The notes under the pieces were generated by a model. That model was not told the origin of the DNA, ran no database searches, and saw nothing but the letters and a program-made list of their open reading frames with translations. The translations under genes were made by a program, and so were the position numbers. From Lentimicrobiaceae bacterium (GTDB taxonomy: Bacteria; Bacteroidota; Bacteroidia; Bacteroidales; Lentimicrobiaceae), in contig JACJXH010000010.1 in the NCBI GenBank assembly GCA_020636745.1, positions 1 to 64,000 of the forward strand: DNA of 64,000 bases, in the 5' to 3' direction. Positions 1 through 7,735 of this stretch are shown here, in pieces (within the stretch, counting starts at the first letter, position 1; each line of letters begins with the position of its first letter).

Positions 1-223
1 AGGTACGTTCTTGCTGAACATCAATTCCGCAGTAATTAACCCTGTGCCTGAGAATTTTCTGAATCTTTCCTGGCTGTTCAAGCAATTCGGGGAATAGCTT
101 TTTTTCAATACCTTCAACAATAGAAGGTGTCAGGAACTGCTGGCTGTATGTTTCGCTGTCCCTCACAGCTGTCCAGGGTTTGATAAACCCGAAGGGGCCT
201 GCGTATTTTACGATGTATAACAT
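1..223 (-). CDS. Probable Cas5-like CRISPR protein, N-terminal part
   Basis: The reading frame starts with ATG at 223 on the minus strand and runs off the left edge, giving 74 residues. It opens MLYIVKYAGPFGFIKPW and continues with a TPSIVEG segment near residue 36. The order of a Phe-Gly-Phe-x-Lys-Pro strand followed by a Tyr-Ser...TPSxxxGI segment resembles the start of Cas5-family RAMP proteins, where a FxxP segment is followed by YxxPTPSxxxGIL. That comparison is from memory, not from an alignment. Its place downstream of two cas6 genes on the same strand supports a Cas role, and the rest of the operon should lie left of the window. A Cas8-like or other effector subunit is possible. The Cas link is reasonably likely, the exact family is uncertain. 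Confidence 0.45.
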   Translation of the reverse strand, partial: MLYIVKYAGPFGFIKPWTAVRDSETYSQQFLTPSIVEGIEKKLFPELLEQPGKIQKILRHRVNYCGIDVQQERT

Positions 224-241
224 GGTTTTATGTTTTGTTTT

Positions 242-280
242 TCTACACCTGACAGGTTTTTAAAACCTGTCAGGTGTAGA
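242..280. repeat. 39-bp REP palindrome, intergenic copy
   Basis: A near-perfect palindrome with 19-bp arms around a single central T. The left arm is TCTACACCTGACAGGTTTT and the right arm is its exact reverse complement. It lies between the transposase gene (stop at 314) and the Cas5-like gene (start at 223), so as RNA it would form a strong hairpin in the leader of that gene. A second copy lies at 675-713 inside the transposase gene. A palindrome next to a RAYT gene is the classical arrangement of REP elements and the transposase that recognises them. Confidence 0.85.
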
Positions 281-313
281 TGTGTAGTTTTGTTGTTTTA
301 TTTGATTTGAAAT

Positions 314-925
314 TTACATTTCCAACCAATTTTCTGTTTCTTTTATTTCCATTTTACTGCTATGCATGTATTTAAAATTTGCTTCATCGTCGAACCAGCC
401 TATGACCTCTGTACGGCGCAAATTTGTTGGCTTAATTGAAATGCAAGTTAAATAACTGCTCCAGGGGTATTCTATTGGGTGTTCACAAAAACCATGGTGT
501 ACCGGGTTTTTATGGATGTAAAGGATTACCTTTTTCAAATAACTTTCATCGTTGATTATTTTCCGTTTAAATGGTCTTTCAAAAAGGGTGCCGTTGGTTT
601 CGTAACGTTTGTTAAATGCTTTGGTGTAAGCGTTAAATAAATTTGAAAAGTACTGGTGTAGTGGTTTTATATTTTCTACACCTGACAGGTTTTTAAAACC
701 TGTCAGGTGTAAACAATCTGTCATTTCTTCTTTGGCTTTCATCCTTACCAGCAAATGAAAATGATTCTTCATTAAAACCCATGCATACGTGTCGGCTATC
801 GGTAAAATGTATTTGTCATACAATCCCAGAAAATACTGGTAATTGGCCGGCTCGTAAAACAAATCGCGGTTACCAACAGCATGATTGTATATGTGATAAT
901 AATTACCGTATTCCAGGGGTTCCAT
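314..925 (-). CDS. REP-associated tyrosine transposase (RAYT, Y1/HUH family)
   Basis: A 203-residue single-strand transposase of the IS200-like Y1 superfamily. The HUH metal-binding motif is His55-Phe-His57 in KNHFHLLVRM, and the likely nucleophile is Tyr136 in LYIHKNPVHHGF. The family also shows the segment QYFSNLFNAYTKAFNKRY and a GTLFERPFKRK motif, both present. RAYTs are domesticated enzymes thought to mobilise REP palindromes, cutting and joining them as single strands. Residues 71-84 (CLHLTGFKNLSGVE) are encoded by a REP palindrome that sits in the loop between the HUH strand and the next helix, and the frame stays open across it. The gene starts 21 bases after the cas6 stop at 947, so it interrupts the cas gene series. 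The gene appears intact. Confidence 0.85.
   Translation of the reverse strand: MEPLEYGNYYHIYNHAVGNRDLFYEPANYQYFLGLYDKYILPIADTYAWVLMKNHFHLLVRMKAKEEMTDCLHLTGFKNLSGVENIKPLHQYFSNLFNAYTKAFNKRYETNGTLFERPFKRKIINDESYLKKVILYIHKNPVHHGFCEHPIEYPWSSYLTCISIKPTNLRRTEVIGWFDDEANFKYMHSSKMEIKETENWLEM
675..713. repeat. REP palindrome inside the RAYT coding sequence
   Basis: Second copy of the 242-280 palindrome, differing only at the outer end of the right arm (GTGTAAA instead of GTGTAGA). It is read in frame as residues 71-84 of the transposase. Its length of 39 bases is a multiple of three, so it adds 13 codons without a shift. Confidence 0.85.
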
Positions 926-946
926 CAGATATTTTTATTGTCATTT

Positions 947-1603
947 TTACTTTATTGCACCAAATCCAATTCCGGTTGAATTTCCCAATCCGACATTCCA
1001 TGCAAAAAGTTTTGTCTCTGCATTCCCTTCAATGATCGCCGGGCACCAACTTGCTCTGTTTTCAATGCCGTTGTAGGTAACCTTTTTTGTGCCTGCTTTT
1101 GCATAGGAGCTCTCAAAACGTATATTGAAAGTTTCGTCTTTTATACCTGCAATCTGCATTTTTGTTTCCATTGTTTCTTTAAGGAAGCTATTAGCTCTGG
1201 AATCTGTATACAGGATATGCTCAACATTGCCTTTAAATTGCCTCTTGATAAACACCGGACTTGCAACATAAAAAAGTGTTCTGTCTGAAAGATCAGGGTT
1301 TTGTTGAATGATTATTTCAGATACCTGGAGGTGATTAAACATTGTAGGTGAAGATTGTATACCGGTAATCATTCGCTTTATCAGTTCATCACTGTGTGAA
1401 CTAAAGAAAAAGGATGAATCGTTTTCAAACTTTAACCCTGCTTTAACAGCTTTAGCGCCTTCAAGCCTTGAGAATGAGTATAATGATATCTCTCCATGCT
1501 CATTGTTCCAGCCAAGCCATTTATGAATACATCCTGTGAGCAAGGCCTGATGATCAAATGGTATGGTGCTTTTTTCTGTTTTGATTTTAATATGAAGTCT
1601 CAT
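947..1603 (-). CDS. cas6: CRISPR-associated endoribonuclease Cas6 (short form)
   Basis: A 218-residue protein beginning MRLHIKIKTEK and ending in a glycine-rich loop GLGNSTGIGFGAIK. That loop close to the C-terminus is the hallmark of Cas6, the enzyme that cuts CRISPR precursor RNA within each repeat. The start MRLxIxxxTEK..IPFDHQ is typical of the first RAMP strand, followed by IHKWL. His26 in CIHKWLG is a plausible general base, by analogy with other Cas6 proteins, which is inference. The gene is 11 bases downstream of the HIRAN gene and probably co-transcribed with it. It is clearly different from the second Cas6 at 3152-3967, so two processing specificities may be present. Confidence in family is high. 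Confidence 0.85.
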   Translation of the reverse strand: MRLHIKIKTEKSTIPFDHQALLTGCIHKWLGWNNEHGEISLYSFSRLEGAKAVKAGLKFENDSSFFFSSHSDELIKRMITGIQSSPTMFNHLQVSEIIIQQNPDLSDRTLFYVASPVFIKRQFKGNVEHILYTDSRANSFLKETMETKMQIAGIKDETFNIRFESSYAKAGTKKVTYNGIENRASWCPAIIEGNAETKLFAWNVGLGNSTGIGFGAIK

Positions 1604-1614
1604 TTTATGATAAA

Positions 1615-1944
1615 TTAAGTTCTCTTCTTTCCTTCCCTTATCCTTACCACAACGCCTATTTGTTTTTCGGGGTAGGTTTCGGGTGATATGCGGTTGATTC
1701 TTACTTCAAATAGCTCCGTATGTCCCAGGTTCAGAAACTGACTGATGTGCTTGTTCTCTTCGCGCGGGATGTATCCCAGTTTCCTGTCTTTGTAATAAAG
1801 CGCAACTGCATACGGGTCAAACTGATTGTCGGGTTCGGCTGTCATCTTCAGGCTGATGCCTATTTTTAATTCCTCAAAAACTTCTACGCCATCGTAATAG
1901 GTGAAGCCTGCCAGATTAAAATGTGCATAATGTTTGTCAATCAT
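1615..1944 (-). CDS. HIRAN-domain protein
   Basis: A 109-residue protein that is essentially one HIRAN domain: the N-terminal AGFTYYDGVEVFEELKIG segment, then LxAEPDNQFDPYAVALYY and KLGYIPREEN, which are the conserved blocks. In the eukaryotic helicase HLTF the HIRAN domain binds 3'-OH single-strand DNA ends. Stand-alone bacterial HIRAN proteins are small and mostly uncharacterised. It sits between the WYL regulator and a cas6 gene, separated from the latter by only 11 bases, so a CRISPR-related or nucleic-acid-end-binding job is a fair guess but not shown. No signal peptide or membrane segment is seen. Confidence 0.8.
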   Translation of the reverse strand: MIDKHYAHFNLAGFTYYDGVEVFEELKIGISLKMTAEPDNQFDPYAVALYYKDRKLGYIPREENKHISQFLNLGHTELFEVRINRISPETYPEKQIGVVVRIREGKKRT

Positions 1945-2012
1945 TTTGTATCCTGTTTTATGGTTAAACTTCTGTTCTCTTCATTTCAGCATACAAAAAA
2001 ACATCCTGTTTG

Positions 2013-2027
2013 TGACAACTTTTGTCA
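2013..2027. promoter_or_regulatory. Inverted repeat, candidate operator upstream of HIRAN-cas6
   Basis: TGACAACTTTTGTCA has 6-bp arms around a 3-bp centre and lies about 70 bases upstream of the HIRAN start, in the 230-bp gap between the WYL regulator gene and the HIRAN gene. A dimeric regulator could bind it. The neighbouring WYL protein is the obvious candidate, but this is inference from position only. Confidence 0.35.
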
Positions 2028-2174
2028 TAGTTGAAAAAAGTGAATTTTTATTTTTTAATTCTGCTATGTTGGTTTTAATTGTTTAAAGTGACAGGCAGCA
2101 TACATTGATAGTAAACCGTTACTGCTTTAGATTAGTGGCTTTTGAGTGAAGACAGCTCCGCTTAATTAATTTAT

Positions 2175-3116
2175 TTACATGGTTTTAATTTCAGCAGTAT
2201 CGGTTTGGAATGAGGGTTCTTTGGCTTTGCAGGTATCCATCCGTTTGTTGATAAAGTCTATAAAGTCCTCCGATTCAATTATCTCAATTTCATTCAGCAA
2301 TCCCATTACAAATCGTCCCACCCCTTCATAGCTGCACACATCGGTTTCGAGTATCCATTCATTGTCGTTTACCATATTCAGGTCTTTTTCCGAAAGCGGA
2401 TATTCTTCCATCAGCAGGCGGGCGGCCCGTAATCCAAGTTTTAGTTTGACAGGCAGCAGCTGATAGCTGCTGATTCTGAAAATATCTATATGTCCGGCTT
2501 GATGATGTTCTTCGCATTCCCAGTCATGGTTGGTTATTTCCACATCGCTGATGCGCGAGAGCTTAAACAGTTTGTTTTTGCCGCTTTCAGGCTCGTACGC
2601 CCATATTTGTATATAGTTGGTGGTAAAGCCAAAAGGTTCAACAAAGCGGTCGCTCACCATTTTACTGTTGGCTGAGCTGTAATTTTTCAGCACCACTTTC
2701 TTTTTCTGTTCTATGGCTTCACCCAGGCGATCCACAATTTGCGCGTTTTTCCCCTTTACCACCGTTTCAGCCAGTATTTTGTAATTGTAAACCGTGTACA
2801 GTTTTTTCTTCAGGTTTTGCTTTATCAGGTTATTTTCATCAATGTTTTCGATGGCGCTTTTCAGAATCCAGGCTTCCTCTTCGGTAAAATGAATCAGGCT
2901 GCTGATGTCTTTAAAGTATTTCGATGATTTATCAATCCGGTGAATATTGCCTTCTCTCTTCATTACAAAACCGGCTGCTCTGAATGTGTCGATATAGCGA
3001 TAAACGCTGCGGGTGGTCATATTAAGTTTGCCGGCAATGTCCTGAACGGTGTAGCGGCGATTGCCGGTAAGCATTAGCATCAGCCTTAGTAATCGCTCAA
3101 TTTTGGGTTGGTCCAT
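2175..3116 (-). CDS. HTH/WYL-domain transcriptional regulator
   Basis: A 313-residue regulator. Residues 1-60 form a winged-helix DNA-binding domain of the DeoR/HTH_11 kind (RRYTVQDIAGKLNMTTRSVYRYIDTFRAAGF). The middle is helical, and residues about 130-215 form the WYL domain, with the variant motif IWAYEPESGKNKLFKLSRI ending in the conserved arginine-serine-isoleucine region. WYL domains are thought to sense nucleic-acid or nucleotide ligands and are common regulators of CRISPR-Cas and other defence loci. The start at 3116 leaves 35 bases to the upstream cas6 gene, so the two are probably co-transcribed. The inverted repeat at 2013-2027 is a possible target. Confidence 0.88.
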   Translation of the reverse strand: MDQPKIERLLRLMLMLTGNRRYTVQDIAGKLNMTTRSVYRYIDTFRAAGFVMKREGNIHRIDKSSKYFKDISSLIHFTEEEAWILKSAIENIDENNLIKQNLKKKLYTVYNYKILAETVVKGKNAQIVDRLGEAIEQKKKVVLKNYSSANSKMVSDRFVEPFGFTTNYIQIWAYEPESGKNKLFKLSRISDVEITNHDWECEEHHQAGHIDIFRISSYQLLPVKLKLGLRAARLLMEEYPLSEKDLNMVNDNEWILETDVCSYEGVGRFVMGLLNEIEIIESEDFIDFINKRMDTCKAKEPSFQTDTAEIKTM

Positions 3117-3151
3117 TGGTTTATATGATTAAGATATATGGTGACAGAAGG

Positions 3152-3967
3152 TTATTTTGCCCTGCTGCCGGTTATTTCTTCTACACAGCCCATTCCCAGT
3201 GCGTTTTTTTCGCCAAAGCCACATAAATATCCTGTTTTTATAAGCTCAGCAGGAGCGGTCAGGCTGAAATCGTAGGTGTATCCTATGATTTTTGTTTGGG
3301 CAGGCGTGTGGGCCTTAATGATTATTCCCCACTTGCGGGGCGTGTTCAATATTTCGGTTTTTACTGTTGGAATGCTGCTGACCAGTTCAGGCCTCGATGA
3401 AATAAGACCCGCCTGCAGCAGGGTGGTATATTTTCTGATAAGGTTATCGGTTAAAATCTGGCAATAATCCGGGTGATCCGGTGCCAAATATTCGGCAGTG
3501 GGGCAATGCTCAACCTGCTTGCCTATAACTAAGGGTGAAACCAGCCTGAGTTTTATATGTTCGCAAAATTCAGGTTCGGGGAGCACTTCAACAGCACTCA
3601 CCTGAAATGGAGTTTGACTGATGTGATCGCCTAATGTAAAGTGTTGATGGGTAAATATACCGGCAACAAAATGTTCAATGGCAGCAGGGACCATAAATGA
3701 AATAACAAAACTGCACTGCTGACTGATTATCCGCAGCCGATCCTGTTCAACCTTAAAACCCCGTGATGGAAAGCTAAGTTGCGAAAATGTAAACAACTTG
3801 TATTTTTTGGTTCCATTAATAAAGCCGGTGTCGTGCAAAAAACGGGCAAAGGCATGGTTTCCTTCACCAATGGTGTGATATATCCAGGCCGAGAGCGGGT
3901 ACTGATAATTAACAGGGATTGTTCTGTGGATGGGATCGGTAGCTGTTAGTGTAATGCTTAATCTCAT
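3152..3967 (-). CDS. cas6: CRISPR-associated endoribonuclease Cas6 (long form)
   Basis: A 271-residue Cas6-type RAMP protein. I chose the internal start at 3967 (MRLSITLTATD), because it matches the usual Cas6 N-terminus and the 19 residues upstream look like an artefact. The first helix carries YQYPLSAWIYHTIGEG, with His30 a possible catalytic residue, and the C-terminus has the glycine-rich loop GFGEKNALGMGCVE that defines the family. It would cut CRISPR transcripts within the repeats. It heads the visible minus-strand cluster, with the WYL regulator, HIRAN and second Cas6 following. Sequence and length differ strongly from the other Cas6, so they are not recent duplicates. Confidence 0.87.
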   Translation of the reverse strand: MRLSITLTATDPIHRTIPVNYQYPLSAWIYHTIGEGNHAFARFLHDTGFINGTKKYKLFTFSQLSFPSRGFKVEQDRLRIISQQCSFVISFMVPAAIEHFVAGIFTHQHFTLGDHISQTPFQVSAVEVLPEPEFCEHIKLRLVSPLVIGKQVEHCPTAEYLAPDHPDYCQILTDNLIRKYTTLLQAGLISSRPELVSSIPTVKTEILNTPRKWGIIIKAHTPAQTKIIGYTYDFSLTAPAELIKTGYLCGFGEKNALGMGCVEEITGSRAK

Positions 3968-4214
3968 TTTGATGGACTTAAAGATAAATATAGGTTTAAG
4001 TAAATATGATGCTAATAATAGCAAACTTATAAAATAAATATTCAGCTTTAGATGTTATGGTAAAATAAATTCTAATTTTATTTTATCGGCGCTATTTTTG
4101 GTAAAAACTGTAGAAAGTGCATTTATTTATGGCATTGGTTTTAAGGTATTTTATTGAAAATCCCAAAGCAGGCAGTGTGCATGAGGTGTAATGTTTGTTC
4201 CGGCAAGGTGTTCT

Positions 4215-5369
4215 TTACCATCCGTTTTTGTTTTTCTCAAGGTTGATGGCCTGCAGTAACTCCTGCTGTTCGGGCAAATCTGTTTCCAAAGTTGTGAGCA
4301 GCTCATCCGCTTTGTTTAAATGTGCTCTTGCCTTTTCGCTGCTGATGGGAAGGTAAAGCTCATATAAAGCCAGGTGAAACTCGTAATAGGAGGGGAAATA
4401 CTGGATGCCTTTTTCGTAAACAGCAATGGCATAGTCATTTAATCCGCTGCCGGCATAGCGCGATGCCAGCCCGTTGATTTCCGGAATTTCGGGTGGAAAG
4501 AAGTAGTGCCCCAACCGCGATGCCTCTTCTGTTTTTTGCAACTCATCGTCTACAGTGATAGGTAATGTTTTGAGCTTGTATTCACTGTTTACTTCGGCAA
4601 TTGGGGTATAGCGGCAGCTGAAATCAGCGAATATTTGTGTGAGCAGATAAGGAGTGGCCACTATCGGTACGGCTGTGTGACCGGCATAGTCGGCCTCAAA
4701 TGTATGAACTGATGTGAAAAAGGCCGGATATTTTGATTTTAGCCGTTCATATTCGCTGCGGTGGTAAAAGTCCTTATCCTGTGCTTTTCCGCCTGTTGAG
4801 ATGGATATCCGGCTGTAATCAACAGCTTCGGTGCTTTCCATGCGAAGTATCAGCTTTTCAAAAGCATCAAGTGGGGTGTGTGCTATAACGGCTGAGTAAT
4901 AATCAGGGGCCAGAAGGCAGGAATAGAGGGCAAATGAAGCCGAAAATGAATGTCCAATCAGAGTCTTAAATCTGTTCGGATGGTAAGGCTTTATCTGTTC
5001 ATCCACTTCAGTGGTGATAAACCGGTGCAGGGGAGTGGGCTCCCGGGTTTCGCTGTTGAAGCTGCATTCAGCATTGCGGTTGCGCAGCGGAATAATTACC
5101 ACGATTGACTGTGGTATCTGGTGGGTGTACTGCAGGTATTTTATGGTGCTGCTCAACGGGTTGACCAGCCATTCATGCTGCCCGTCAAGCAGATAGATAA
5201 CCGGTAAGCGTACTTCCTCCGACTGGTATTTGTAAAACTCAGGCTTGATAACATAAACAGTGCGAGGCTCGTTGAATGCCTTTGAAAAGAAGGAAAGGGT
5301 ATCGGCGGTTTGTGCCCAAAGTTCAGTTGCGCCCAGCAGGGCAAGCATGAGAGTCAGCGTTTTTTTCAT
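4215..5369 (-). CDS. Secreted esterase-type alpha/beta hydrolase with TPR-like tail
   Basis: A 384-residue protein starting at MKKTLTLMLALLGATELWAQ, a clear signal peptide, so I use the start at 5369 rather than the longer frame. Residues 22-290 match the putative esterase (Esterase D/enterochelin esterase-like, PF00756) fold: VIYLLDGQHEW early, the nucleophile Ser in LIGHSFSASFAL, and the histidine of DYAGHTAVP. The C-terminal ~90 residues (SRYAGSGLNDYAIAVYEKG) look like one or two tetratricopeptide repeats. Related proteins in the phylum hydrolyse esters such as siderophore or acyl-sugar substrates in the periplasm, but the substrate here cannot be told. It stands alone, with its terminal codon facing the cas region. 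Confidence 0.8.
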   Translation of the reverse strand: MKKTLTLMLALLGATELWAQTADTLSFFSKAFNEPRTVYVIKPEFYKYQSEEVRLPVIYLLDGQHEWLVNPLSSTIKYLQYTHQIPQSIVVIIPLRNRNAECSFNSETREPTPLHRFITTEVDEQIKPYHPNRFKTLIGHSFSASFALYSCLLAPDYYSAVIAHTPLDAFEKLILRMESTEAVDYSRISISTGGKAQDKDFYHRSEYERLKSKYPAFFTSVHTFEADYAGHTAVPIVATPYLLTQIFADFSCRYTPIAEVNSEYKLKTLPITVDDELQKTEEASRLGHYFFPPEIPEINGLASRYAGSGLNDYAIAVYEKGIQYFPSYYEFHLALYELYLPISSEKARAHLNKADELLTTLETDLPEQQELLQAINLEKNKNGW

Positions 5370-5636
5370 GTCCGGGATGATGCTCGTTGGTTTGATAAGG
5401 GTATCAACACCTGCTTTCACCAGAATGTTGCATGTGGCCTTTAATTTTACACCGCTTGCGCTGCCTGCTGAATTGGTTAAAGGCCTCAGAATTTCACACT
5501 TACTTAGCTTTCACTGGCCTGTTTGTTTGTTGGCTTGAATGATCGTTTATGGATGATGACCGAAACAGGTGGCCGGTGTGGTGTTAAACAGGGTAGTAAA
5601 ATCATTTGTTATCATTCCGATGGAGGCTAAAAAGCA

Positions 5637-5667
5637 ACTCCCCGCCGGTATATTGCCGGCAGGGAGT
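5637..5667 (-). terminator. Rho-independent-type terminator after the T9SS gene
   Basis: Inverted repeat in which ACTCCC.GCCGG pairs with CCGGC.GGGAGT around a short ATAT loop, followed on the minus strand by TGCTTTTTAG. It lies 26 bases past the stop codon at 5693. Confidence 0.65.
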
Positions 5668-5692
5668 GATGTCCGGTGAAAGAAAACTTTCA

Positions 5693-6646
5693 CTATTCTG
5701 TAATCACGATCTTTTTGGTGGCGATTGTCCGGTTGTTTTCGCTCAGCATCAGGTAATAAATGCCTGATGGCAAATTGTTTTTATGCAGCATAAATGACTG
5801 GCCTTCCAGGTTTGATTGCTGATAAACAACTTCGCCCATCAGATTGTATAATTTAACAACGGCCTTGTTGAGGGGGAAACTTGTTTTGATGGTCGTTTCC
5901 GATGAAAAGGGATTGGGGTAAACCGCAAAGTTTTTATCGGCAGATAAATCATCTACTCCGCTGCAAAGCTGCCACTGCGCCGAAGAGGTCAAAATGTCGT
6001 CAATCATCCAGCCTTCTCTGTTGGTTTCAACGGCATCCGACATAAATGTAAATTTAATCATCAGGCTGTCAACCGGATAAATAATGGTGTCGGCTTTAAC
6101 CGGAATCCACCATTCCCAGTTGAATCGTGACAATACCCAACCGTCAGATTTCCCGGTTGTAGTTAACGGATGATTGGTATATGTGCCATTTGTCGCATGA
6201 AAGTCATCGTCCCACCAGAAATTGGACCCCCACAGGATACCGTTGGTGTCACTTACCATAACCCAGGAGTTGCCCCCGTCATACGAGGCTGTTATGATTC
6301 CTTTGTCGGTCAAGGTATCCATATCATACTTATGCCAAAATTGCATGCTGGTGTAACAGGTGACGGTATATGGATTTCTGATAACATAAATAAACGATGA
6401 GGTGTTATTGGCCGGGTAGCTGTTGGTGGTATCAGTTAGCATGGCCCTGTTTCCTTCATGTGCCGCATCAAAAAAGGTCTTGCCGGGTGTACCTGTTTGC
6501 CAGATATTGTTCTCGGTGGGTTCAATAATAATCTTTGAAGTGGGCGTTTCAAAAGTGACAGAATCATATGTGTATTGCGGGTAAGCTTTGCCTGCCATCA
6601 TCAATAAGAAAAACAGCATCATCAGATTTGTAAATTTCTTTTTCAT
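5693..6646 (-). CDS. T9SS type A sorting-domain protein, MAM-like
   Basis: A 317-residue secreted protein starting MKKKFTNLMMLFFLLMMAG, a signal peptide. The start at 6646 was chosen because the frame stays open far upstream only through repetitive DNA. The middle (residues 30-220) is a beta-rich region with aromatic and Asp-rich segments (WHKYDMDTLTDKG, GREGWMIDDI) like the MAM/choice-of-anchor domains found in secreted Bacteroidota proteins. The C-terminal ~80 residues begin at NFAVYPNPFSSETTI and end with GIYYLMLSENNRTIATKKIVITE-type strands, the T9SS type A sorting signal, which directs export through the outer membrane and then removal or surface anchoring. Function of the middle domain is unknown. 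Confidence 0.82.
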   Translation of the reverse strand: MKKKFTNLMMLFFLLMMAGKAYPQYTYDSVTFETPTSKIIIEPTENNIWQTGTPGKTFFDAAHEGNRAMLTDTTNSYPANNTSSFIYVIRNPYTVTCYTSMQFWHKYDMDTLTDKGIITASYDGGNSWVMVSDTNGILWGSNFWWDDDFHATNGTYTNHPLTTTGKSDGWVLSRFNWEWWIPVKADTIIYPVDSLMIKFTFMSDAVETNREGWMIDDILTSSAQWQLCSGVDDLSADKNFAVYPNPFSSETTIKTSFPLNKAVVKLYNLMGEVVYQQSNLEGQSFMLHKNNLPSGIYYLMLSENNRTIATKKIVITE

Positions 6647-7735
6647 GTTATCTTCGGTTGGGTTATTATTATTGTCCTTGCTTAACAGGTGGCATGATAA
6701 AAAGTTGCCACTAAAGCACTTTTTATGCAGGATTCCAATGCGAAGCCCCTGTTTGTTATCTAAACAATTTGTAAAGATAAGGATTTGAGGATAATATTTA
6801 ATAATGAGGGTCATTTGTGAATACTTGAGAGGTTGGGGGTTTACACCGGATAAATCTAAAGGCGTGATATTGCTCCCTGGCTTGCGCGTGTCCCCGGCTT
6901 GTGTGCGTCCCCCGACGCGTGCCCCGGCACCTGAAAAGCTTTTCTCAAAGTTGCTCGAATGTTTGTTAGCGCGCTGACGGTTTAGGGTGACGCGCTGACG
7001 GTTTGGGGTGACGCGCTGACACATTCGGGTAACGCGCTGATAACCAGCTTGCGCTCGTCCCCGACGCATGCCACGCCATCTCAAAAGGCGTCCCGCAAAG
7101 CTAAACGTACGTCTGCAAACGTGAATCGAGCCTCTGCAAACGTGAATCGAACGTCTGCAAACGTGAATCAGACTCATGCAAAACTGAACGAACGTCTGCA
7201 TGCTTGAATGTAATCAGACCATAGCTTGCCCGGCTTGCGCGCGTCCCCCGACGCGTGCCCCGGTATCTGAAAAGCTTTTCTCAAAGCTGCACAAATGTTT
7301 GCTGAGTACCTGGCTTTGTTAATGGTAACAACTTCAAAAGAAACAGGCTTCACCTGCGTTACATCCAAATGTTGATGGGGTATTCAGGCAATATAACAAC
7401 AGAAAAAATTATCCATGACACAATAAAAGTTTTAATAACATTAAAAATCCGATGGATAATTTGGATATTTAATAAAATATTATATTTGTAATGAAAGGCC
7501 GATTTGAATAAGTGATTTTGATGGTTGTGGACAAGTCGGATATAGGCGCAATGCTTCGGGTATACACTCGTTATGGGCTATTATAAGAACGACATGCTGG
7601 TCATTACTGGGCTGACCACCCAAAGTCGAAAATGTGAAAGCGAAAAACGACATTAAAAATAAAGTAGCCGAGCCCATAAAAAGCTGAAAATCGAAAGAGT
7701 AAGCATTATTTAAAAACATTCTAAATTTTGAAATC
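6647..7735. other. 1.1-kb non-coding stretch with repeats and a cassette edge
   Basis: No convincing gene. Residues predicted in its long open frames are low-complexity and arise from 21-bp repeats (6970-7194, annotated separately). From about 7303 to 7735 the DNA is AT-rich. At 7570-7578 it holds GTTATGGGC, the inverted counterpart of GCCCATAAC at 8426-8434, which may mark the left edge of a gene cassette. A further partial copy, GCCCATAA, is at 7672-7679. Confidence 0.6.
6894..7302. repeat. Minisatellite: two 21-bp arrays between duplicated 73-bp blocks
   Basis: Array 1 (6970-7044) has about 3.6 copies of a 21-bp unit starting CGCGCTGACGG. Array 2 (7112-7194 and beyond) has about four copies of a 21-bp unit starting TCTGCAAACGTGAATCG. 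They are framed by a duplicated block, 6894-6966 and 7230-7302, sharing CCCCCGACGCGTGCCCCGG and CTGAAAAGCTTTTCTCAAAG, with a third worn copy near 7044-7090. Because the unit length is divisible by three, the frames stay open and create a false long extension of the T9SS gene. Confidence 0.8.

Noticed and set aside
6647..7201. 185-codon upstream extension of the T9SS gene at 5693
   Set aside because: It translates 21-bp repeats into low-complexity peptides, and the internal start at 6646 gives a proper signal peptide.
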